The notes below the pieces were generated by a model. The model was not told where the DNA came from. It was given only the letters and a program-made list of their open reading frames with translations, and did not search any database. 64,000 bases of DNA from JALCOL01 sp022649665 (lineage in GTDB: Bacteria > Bacillota > Bacilli > Lactobacillales > Enterococcaceae). The translations under genes and the position numbers were made by a program. Below are positions 17,252 through 23,484 of this stretch, one piece after another. The stretch lies in assembly GCA_030372335.1 (NCBI GenBank), contig JAUDCW010000001.1; one strand, written 5' to 3'. The first letter of the stretch is position 1; every line of letters starts with the position of its first letter.

Positions 17252-19673
17252 TTACAGGGTGTGTTCGGTGCGGGCAATGATGTCGTCTTGCGTTGCTTTC
17301 GATAGGACATTGAAAAACGCGGAGTAGCCGGCGACACGTACGATCAGGTCGCGGTGTTTTTCCGGGTGCTTCTGCGCGTCGATCAATGTTTCGCGCGAAA
17401 CGACATTGTACTGGATATGGTAGCCGTGCAGCCGGTTGAAAAACGTTCGCAGCAGCATGATCAGCTTTTGCGTATCTTCGGCTTTCGCCAATGTTTGCGG
17501 ATTGACCTTTTGATTAAGGAGCACTCCGCCAATGATTTCTTCGGTCGGCAGTTTGGCAACAGATTTCAAAACGGCAGTCGGCCCGTGCGTATCCATATTG
17601 TGCGCCGGCGAGCGGCTGCCAAGCGCGGCGTCCATCAGGCGTCGCCATCGTTGCCCGCCCTTGACCGACATTTGCTGAGATCGATGAGGTTCCGGCATAG
17701 CGAATGCCGCCGATCGGTCCGCGGCCGAAGCGGGTATTTGGATATTTTTTGATTTCATCGATATAAGAAGCATACGCGCGGCAGACGAGCTGATCGGTTT
17801 CATCCAGATCATTTCCGTATTTGGGCGCTTCGTAAAGAAGCATCTTTTGGATCGCTTGTCCTTTTTCACCGGAAAAGTCATTCATCAAAGCTTCCCACAA
17901 TTCGGCTGGCGTGATTTTTTCTTCATCGAAGACCAGCTTCTTGATCGCCGCGAGTGAATCAGCTAAATTGGCGATCCCGACTTGAAGTCCGGAGATGAAG
18001 TCATAAACTGCGCCGCCTTCTTTGATCGTTTTTCCGCGGCCGATGCAGTCTTCGGTCAATGCTGAGCAGAGGATATCCGGCACCTCGGCTTCAAGGCTCA
18101 AATCGATCGCATTTTCAACGATCACGCTCATCCGCGCCAGTTCACGAACGGTTTTGTCCCAAACTGCAAAAAGCTGTTCAAACGACGTCATTTCGCTGAA
18201 ATGACCGTACCCCGGAACAAAACGTTTGCCGGATACCGGATCGATCCCGTTATTCATTGCGATCATCAGGATCTTTGGGAAATTCATATAGCTCATGCCT
18301 GTGCAGCGGTATCCCCATTTGCCGGGGACAGCCGTTTCGACACAGCCGATCGCGCTGTAATTGTACGCATCGCTTTCTTTGACGCCGAGTTTTATAAACG
18401 AAGGAATGATGATTTCGTCATTATTGAAAGCCGGCATCCCGAAGCCCAGCTTCATGACTTCGATGCATTCTTTCATGAATCCTTCCGGCAAATCGGCGTG
18501 ATAGCGGACCGTCAAGTTCGGCTGCGGCAATTTCGTTTGAGCGACACTTTTCAAGACCAGATAAGACAACCGGTTGACTGCATCTTTTTTGTCAGGCGTT
18601 TGTCCGCCGATCGTGACATTTTGATATAGCGGACTGCCGGCACTGCTGAAGGTATGCGCTTGGCTGCGGACTTTGTTGATCGTCAGCGTCTTGATCCACA
18701 AGTTGGCCAGCAGCTCGACGGCTTCGTTTTCGGTCAGCTTTTGAGTCTCCAAATCATGCTTCAAATATGGATACATATATTGATCAAAACGCCCGTATGA
18801 TAATGAATGGCCGTTCGACTCGATTTGAAGGATCAGCTGGATGAACCAGACGGCTTGAAGTGCTTCTTGGAACGTTTCTGCTGGTTCATACGGCACTTTG
18901 CGGCAGATCCGGCTCATTTCAAGCAATTCTTCTTTGCGCGGTGAATTTGCAGTTTGGGCTTCTTGTTCTGCTAGGCGAGCGAAACGCAGCGCAAAGTTTC
19001 GGACCGCTTCGATCACGATCAAAACAGCGCGGTAAAAATGATATTTTTTGATGCTGTCAGGCCGCGTCAGATCCAGTGCTGCTTTGGCGTATTTCGTGCG
19101 TTCTTCATAATCTTTCAGTCCGCGAACCAGTACTTGGCGGTAATCGACGGCTAAATGTGCATCCCCCGAGTTCATTTTGCCTTCCATGCCAAAAAATCCG
19201 GTCTCCATGAAGACATCGACTTCTTCAGGCAAAAGTGCGCCCGCTTTGGCACGCAGCGTCTTGTTTTCCCAAAAAGGAGCGATCGCACGCAGCTGCGCTT
19301 TTGTTTCCTCAGTAATATAAAAAACATCGCCATCTCTTTTTTCAAACAGATCCAACTCATCCAGCACGAACTTCATCGTATATTCTGGAAAGATCGGCGC
19401 GTCGCGGTTCGAATCCGCTTGGTTGCCGGCGATCAGCGTCTCCGGTTCGATATAGATCGACATCTTCTCCAAAATATTTTTGAGCATCAGAGCCCGTTTC
19501 ATCACGACCGGCTGACTTTGGTTTTTCTGATAGGCTTCCGTCGTTAAAAGCGCCCGCTCGGCCGAGATATACGGCTTTTCTTCCAAAACTGTTTCGCGGT
19601 AATGCGCCATTCGCTCGGTCAATGTGCCAAAATGGCTCTTCTGCTCCGCCAAGATATTTATGCCGTTTTTCAT
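17252..19673 (-). pseudogene. Glycyl radical enzyme (PflD/YbiW-like), interrupted by a frameshift
   Basis: Restored, the product would be about 812 aa, the size of E. coli YbiW. Translation starts at ATG 19673 after AAAGGAGG. The first frame carries the active-site cysteine and glutamate C444 and E446 (GCVE). It runs through DGRRAWQPLA, then shifts near 17603-17616; the second frame resumes with SPAHNMDTHGPTAV and holds the glycyl radical motif RVAGYSAFF. About four residues plus the frame are missing, consistent with a 14-nt (or equivalent) deletion. As read, the radical glycine cannot be made, so the enzyme is inactive unless the shift is a sequencing error. PFL proper is unlikely because it uses a CC pair. 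Confidence 0.88.
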
Positions 19674-19691
19674 GAGAGATCCTCCTTTTGT

Positions 19692-19756
19692 TTTCGTTTG
19701 AAGTTCAATTAACTTTCGTTCGAAATAATCATAGCATATTTGCCGGAAAGCTACAA
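19692..19756 (-). promoter_or_regulatory. Promoter and direct-repeat operator of the glycyl radical enzyme gene
   Basis: On the minus strand a -35 TTGTAG (19751-19756) is 17 bp from a -10 TATGAT (19728-19733). Downstream are two direct repeats TTTCGTTyGAA (plus-strand 19714-19724 and 19692-19702) spaced 22 bp, two helical turns. Such repeats could bind the neighbouring DeoR protein; that link is inference. Confidence 0.5.
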
Positions 19757-19833
19757 TCAGCATGGGTTCCCTTTTTTGATTTTTTTATACCAGAAAGGAG
19801 TCTGCTTTTAGGAAGAGCTTTTGCGCGAAAAAA

Positions 19834-19870
19834 ATAGGGGCTGTGACAGCTAGAATTGTCACAACCTCCA
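19834..19870 (-). terminator. Terminator after the AI-2E family gene
   Basis: A stem GGTTGTGACA with complement TGTCACAGCC around an eight-base loop, followed by a T-rich run on the minus strand, sits just after the stop codon at 19877. Confidence 0.75.
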
Positions 19871-19876
19871 TTTTTC

Positions 19877-21070
19877 TTATTCTTTTTTGACAGCAGCTGG
19901 TTCCTCATGCGGCGTATCGGCTTCTTTCTCTTGATAAAGACTCGAGACGCTTCGATACCAATCAAAGACATTGACGACGATCACTTTGATCGCTGCATAG
20001 AGCGGGATCCCTAAGATCACGCCGATCAGCCCCATCAGTTTCCCAGCCGTCAACAGCACCAACAGAATCGTCGCCGGATGGATCTTGAGCTGTGACCCTA
20101 AGACAAGCGGCGAAACGACACGGCCTTCGATCGTTTGTTCCAAAACAAAGACGATCACGATCTTAAAGAGCATCAATGGTCCGGCAACGATCCCCAAAAA
20201 GACCGCTGGGATCATCGCCAAAAAAGATCCTAAATATGGGATCAAATTCAAAAATCCTGCCAAGATCCCGAGCGTAACCCCATAATCCAAGCCAATCAAG
20301 CCAAAGCCGGCCGTGAACATGACGGCAACGGCAAACGCGACCGTCAGCTGTCCGCGAATATAAGACGCGACTTGGCTGTTCATCTCGCGCATCACGCGCA
20401 TCGTATTTGTGCGCCAGCGGTTCGGCAAAAGTTTCACGATGAACGGCGGGATCTTTTTGCCGTCTTTCAGCAAATAAAACAAAAGGAAGGGGATCGTCAC
20501 GATCGCGATAAAGAAATTCGCTACCGCGCCGACGACGCGCGAGATCGCACTGAAGGCATTTGTTGAAAGCATCTTGATTGCAGACGTGATCGTTGCAGAG
20601 ATGTCATCCAAACTTTTTTCGATCTGCGGCTGGATATGGCGGAAGATCGGCTCTTTCAAGAGTTCGGTCGCATTCCGATTCAAAATATCAAAATAGCGCG
20701 GCAGGTTTCGAAAGAAACTGGCCGTCTGCTCTTGAACTTTCGGCACGATCAGCGCGATCACTAAAATCAAAATACCGATGATCGCCGCAAAAACGATCGC
20801 GATCGCAACGATCCGGTTGATCCCTTTGCGCTCCATCCGGTCGACGATCGGCACCAAAAAATAATAAAATACGCCGGCAAAGATCACCGGGATCCCGACA
20901 ACACTGAAAAAATCAGCGACCGGGGTAAAAACATAAGAGATCTTATTGAACAGAAAAATAATCAGTAAAAGAAGTAGCAGGATCAATAGCGCAGTCACCA
21001 TTTGACTGTTCAAAAACCAGCGCCAGAACCAAGAGAATTTCTTCCCGGTATTTTCTCCGCGTGTGCCCAT
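19877..21070 (-). CDS. AI-2E family membrane transporter
   Basis: This is a 397-aa polytopic protein of the UPF0118/AI-2E family (PerM, YhhT, YueF relatives), with about eight membrane segments and the conserved IPYLGSFLAMIPAVFLG region. Members have been linked to autoinducer-2 export or Na+/H+ antiport, so the cargo is uncertain. I chose ATG 21070, with GGGAG nine bases upstream; ATG 21079 is possible but lies on its own ribosome site. It follows the EIIA-Gut gene by 1 nt and so is translationally coupled to it. Confidence 0.9.
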   Translation of the reverse strand: MGTRGENTGKKFSWFWRWFLNSQMVTALLILLLLLLIIFLFNKISYVFTPVADFFSVVGIPVIFAGVFYYFLVPIVDRMERKGINRIVAIAIVFAAIIGILILVIALIVPKVQEQTASFFRNLPRYFDILNRNATELLKEPIFRHIQPQIEKSLDDISATITSAIKMLSTNAFSAISRVVGAVANFFIAIVTIPFLLFYLLKDGKKIPPFIVKLLPNRWRTNTMRVMREMNSQVASYIRGQLTVAFAVAVMFTAGFGLIGLDYGVTLGILAGFLNLIPYLGSFLAMIPAVFLGIVAGPLMLFKIVIVFVLEQTIEGRVVSPLVLGSQLKIHPATILLVLLTAGKLMGLIGVILGIPLYAAIKVIVVNVFDWYRSVSSLYQEKEADTPHEEPAAVKKE

Positions 21071-21071
21071 T

Positions 21072-21434
21072 TTACTCATCTCCCGGATAGATGATGTGCG
21101 ACCCGACGTGAAGTTCAGGGACGACGTGCGGCGACAAATAGATGCCGTTGGCAAATGAATCCTCTGTCGGCAGCTCGCCAAAAACTAAACTGACATGTCC
21201 CAAATTGGTCAAATTTTCATTCGCCGACTGGCCGATATGTTCGATCTTATATTCTTGATTATCAAACTTTAAAACATCTCCCGCTTGCAAACGAAAAGCG
21301 GTCGGCGTCTTTTTGAATGATTGGATCAATGAATACTCTTTCAAAAGCGGCGTTGCCTTTTCGCCAAATAAAATCAAAAGCGGTTCTTTGTCATCGATCG
21401 CTTTTTTCCCGATACTTATGATTGTACTTTCCAT
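21072..21434 (-). CDS. PTS glucitol/sorbitol-specific EIIA-like protein
   Basis: The 120-aa protein matches the EIIA-Gut family in length and in the C-terminal HVGSHIIYPGD motif. In a full sugar PTS this domain passes phosphate from HPr to EIIB. No EIIB or EIIC lies nearby, and its partner gene encodes an AI-2E permease, so it may have a regulatory role. The ATG at 21434 follows AGGAGG by seven bases. The expected phospho-histidine in the first half is not obvious to me, which fits either divergence or a non-transport role. Confidence 0.85.
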   Translation of the reverse strand: MESTIISIGKKAIDDKEPLLILFGEKATPLLKEYSLIQSFKKTPTAFRLQAGDVLKFDNQEYKIEHIGQSANENLTNLGHVSLVFGELPTEDSFANGIYLSPHVVPELHVGSHIIYPGDE

Positions 21435-21520
21435 CTGGCAGCCTCCTCGCAAAAAATCTTGTGTTTGTTTTTTATTATAGCATATCCCGCGGGGCTTCCG
21501 TCGCAAAACCGCACAAAGAA

Positions 21521-21616
21521 AGGGACCGCGACATATGTCTTGTCACGGTCCCGATATCCGCATAAGTGGTGTTCCAAATGAGTTTCTTCAGAAATAAGCA
21601 CTTTTGTCACAACCTT
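21521..21616 (-). repeat. Hairpin plus short copy R4 of the dispersed repeat
   Basis: A stem GGGACCGcGACA ... TGTCACGGTCCC (21526-21553) is followed by an internally deleted copy of the repeat (21568-21615) carrying GGTGTTCCAAATGAG and CTTTTGTCACAACC. It lies between the 132-aa gene and the EIIA gene and probably ends the transcript of the former. Confidence 0.65.
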
Positions 21617-21635
21617 TTGCTAAACACCCAATCGG

Positions 21636-22034
21636 TTAGTTTGCCGGATGGAATGTTTTCTCCGGCACAAGCAGTTTGATCATATGTGCCCGTTCCAAAT
21701 TGATCGCCGTCGTCATCGCCGTTGTCAACTGCAGCATTCGCGTCACCGCGGCATTTTCACTCTCTTCTTGAAAATAAAATTCTTCGATCGTTTCATCGAA
21801 TTCCGCGAAAAGCCAGCCCGCCATCGATTGTGCTAACAGGACTCTTTCCTGTTTCGTCAAGTCAGTAAATCGTTTCAATTCATGGCAGAAATAGCCGTCG
21901 TCGGTATAGATCTTTTGGTGATCATCGTAATAAAAAGAAATCGGTTCAGCAAGATGATCGAGCGCAGTCGTGTCGAAACGGACAAGCGGCGGATCTTTTT
22001 TGATCAAATGTTTGGTGTAAATTGATTGAAGCAT
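21636..22034 (-). CDS. Small protein of unknown function
   Basis: I do not recognise this 132-aa protein. It is soluble and acidic toward the C terminus, predicted mostly helical after residue 50, with no signal or membrane segment. The ATG at 22034 is preceded by AAAGGAAA at about nine bases. It lies downstream of two other small genes (22218-22493 and 22501-22680) on the same strand, separated by 183 bp. Gene reality is fairly likely; function unknown. Confidence 0.7.
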   Translation of the reverse strand: MLQSIYTKHLIKKDPPLVRFDTTALDHLAEPISFYYDDHQKIYTDDGYFCHELKRFTDLTKQERVLLAQSMAGWLFAEFDETIEEFYFQEESENAAVTRMLQLTTAMTTAINLERAHMIKLLVPEKTFHPAN

Positions 22035-22179
22035 ATAAACATTTCCTTTCTGCAGATTGCCGATTTTTCTGCGGGTCGACTCCTGCCTCTTTAATGTCAG
22101 TAGATCGTTTCGAGTCAATGCCGCTCTGAGCGATCCATGCACAGACGCAGCCAATAAAAAGCCAAAAAAAGAACTCCAC
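21946..22179 (-). CDS. Possible small membrane protein, overlapping the next gene
   Basis: A GTG at 22179 preceded by AAGGGG at nine bases opens a 77-codon frame beginning with a hydrophobic stretch (EFFFWLFIGCVCAWIAQSG) followed by a charged tail. Its last 89 nt overlap the 132-aa gene in another frame, which argues against it. It may be a real small anchor protein, or a chance frame. Confidence 0.25.
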   Translation of the reverse strand: MEFFFWLFIGCVCAWIAQSGIDSKRSTDIKEAGVDPQKNRQSAERKCLYASINLHQTFDQKRSAACPFRHDCARSSC

Positions 22180-22217
22180 CCAAATCAACCCCTTATCAAG
22201 GTAACATTTGTTCATGG

Positions 22218-22493
22218 TCATTCGTCTTGATAATCACGTTCTTTGATCTGTTCCAAGATCTCCAAAGTATACTGGCTTTGCTGCTCGAGCATCGTCAAGC
22301 GCTCCAATTCCTCGGCCAGCGAAGTCAGCTGCTTGGTAAAGACTTCATATTCTACTTCGCTTTTTGCATCAGCTACCCGTTTTTGAAAAGCTTCCGCGAC
22401 TTGCAGCACGTCATCCAGCACACTGACGAATTGATCGTGCGCATAATTCAAAACTTCCTGACAATCAAGGATCGATGAATCGATTTGTTTCAT
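22218..22493 (-). CDS. Small coiled-coil protein of unknown function
   Basis: This 91-aa protein is almost entirely helical with heptad-like leucine spacing (for example LAEELERLTMLEQQSQYTLEIL), suggesting a coiled coil or helical bundle. There is no signal peptide. The ATG at 22493 lies 7 nt after the stop of the 59-aa gene, whose end (GAGAAGAGGG) supplies the ribosome site; an in-frame ATG at 22523 would overlap that gene. The two are probably cotranscribed. I cannot assign a function. Confidence 0.75.
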   Translation of the reverse strand: MKQIDSSILDCQEVLNYAHDQFVSVLDDVLQVAEAFQKRVADAKSEVEYEVFTKQLTSLAEELERLTMLEQQSQYTLEILEQIKERDYQDE

Positions 22494-22500
22494 GGTTGTT

Positions 22501-22680
22501 CTAGTCCCTCTTCTCCAGTTCATACAACATATGCGCTAATCTTCCCCAAAGGATCTGATCGAATTCAAGCGCTTCTTCCTGCCCCCGGTGAAACTCAAAC
22601 CACTCCTCGATCCCCGCTCCCATGTAATCCCGCAGTCTTTCGACCTCTTCTTTTGACAACTCCACTTGGATCTTTTCCAT
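22501..22680 (-). CDS. 59-aa small protein of unknown function
   Basis: The frame begins ATG at 22680 with AAGGAG six bases upstream and encodes 59 residues, starting MEKIQVELSKEEVERLRDYM and ending LYELEKRD. It is charged and helical, with an acidic middle containing EEWFEF. It is the first gene of a pair with the 91-aa coiled-coil protein, 7 nt apart. Such a tight pair of small helical proteins, with a ribbon- or helix-like opening strand (IQVELSKEEVERL), recalls small regulatory or toxin-antitoxin operons, but no specific family is recognised. Confidence 0.7.
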   Translation of the reverse strand: MEKIQVELSKEEVERLRDYMGAGIEEWFEFHRGQEEALEFDQILWGRLAHMLYELEKRD

Positions 22681-22805
22681 TCCCGCTCCTTCTTTCTTTT
22701 GATTTATTAAGCGTTTACATCTCTATTTAACCACATTTTTCTTTATTCGGGCGTTTTAAAATAAAGACTTTTCTACTTTAATTCTTTTTTTATTTTTCGC
22801 GACAC

Positions 22806-22850
22806 AAAAAGGAATCATGGCCCTTTGATCGATCGGCCATGATTCCTTTT
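22806..22850. terminator. Strong bidirectional hairpin terminator
   Basis: A 16-bp perfect stem, AAAAGGAATCATGGCC against its complement, with a 12-base loop, flanked by A/T runs. It separates the 141-aa gene, which ends at 23032, from the small-gene pair. Confidence 0.8.
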
Positions 22851-22871
22851 CAGTTGATAAGATTCTCCGTT

Positions 22872-23030
22872 TTAGTTCTCGAAGCTGAACGCCTTTGGAA
22901 CAGCCTTATTGAACGGTGTTCCAAATGAGCTTCTTCGGAACTAATTCGAAAAAGCTCAAAAATATGAAAAACTATTTTCAGATCTTTCTCCTTAGTTCTC
23001 GAAGCTGAACGCCTTTGGAACAGCCTTATT
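22872..23030 (-). repeat. Copy R3 of the dispersed repeat, with 39-bp direct duplication
   Basis: Read on the minus strand, 22914-23025 aligns with R1 and R2: the AGCTTC arm, the AAAATAGTTTTTC centre, and the closing arm with GGAACACCG. The segment beginning TTAGTTCTCGAAGCTGAACG occurs twice, exactly, over 39 bases with a 120-bp period, so one arm has been duplicated. Confidence 0.8.
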
Positions 23031-23031
23031 T

Positions 23032-23457
23032 TTATCTGACAAATAAGCGCGTGATGCGGCTGATCACTTTGCCGAGCTGTTCGCTGGCGGCATCTTGTTT
23101 TGTTTCAGAGGCATTGAATGCGGCGCTGTCGATCCCTTTTTCCGGATCGATCGCTGTCAGCATTTCTTCGCATCCTGCCAGATACTCTTGATATACTTTG
23201 ACAAGTTTTTGATGATTGCCCATGACTTTCGCCGGCGGGCGCAGTTCGCGGATCTTTTTCATGACCGCTTGATAATCGACAACTCCTTGAGCAAAGTGTT
23301 CTTTGATCTCGGCCAGCTTCTCTGCCGAAAGCGTCGTTTTTTCATCTAAAGCGCTGCGGGCTTCCTTGTAAAACGGGTTCATCGTATCGCCCGTTTTTTC
23401 CGTCGTCTGCACCAGCTCATTGATCGTGCGCAAGTAATATGCGGTATTCTGCTGCAT
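23032..23457 (-). CDS. Helical protein of unknown function in the Mn2+ riboswitch operon
   Basis: This 141-aa protein is soluble and mainly helical, resembling a small bundle (KLAEIKEHFAQGVVDYQAVM; LVKVYQEYLAGCEEML), with no signal peptide and no motif I recognise. Its ATG lies 27 bp after the stop of the P-type ATPase gene, with AAAGAGGGG as ribosome site and no terminator between. It is therefore probably cotranscribed with the ATPase under the yybP-ykoY riboswitch, which suggests a role in metal homeostasis; this is inference. Confidence 0.85.
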   Translation of the reverse strand: MQQNTAYYLRTINELVQTTEKTGDTMNPFYKEARSALDEKTTLSAEKLAEIKEHFAQGVVDYQAVMKKIRELRPPAKVMGNHQKLVKVYQEYLAGCEEMLTAIDPEKGIDSAAFNASETKQDAASEQLGKVISRITRLFVR

Positions 23458-23484
23458 AAGTTCCCCTCTTTCCTTTGAAAAATC

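Larger units (their letters stand above)
22681..23031. other. Gene-free stretch: leader, terminator and repeat copy R3
   Basis: Moving right, it holds an AT-rich leader of the small-gene pair (22681-22800), a bidirectional terminator (22806-22850) and an inverted copy of the dispersed repeat with an exact 39-bp direct duplication (22872-22910 and 22992-23030). I see no coding frame with a ribosome site. Confidence 0.7.

Noticed and set aside
17252..19763. Programmed frameshift to explain the split glycyl radical enzyme
   Set aside because: There is no slippery sequence or downstream structure that I can see, and homologue comparison shows missing residues, which suggests a deletion.
22872..23030. 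Possible CRISPR-like array because of exact 39-bp repeats
   Set aside because: There are only two copies, the spacing is 120 bp, and the unit belongs to the dispersed palindromic repeat family; no cas genes are nearby.
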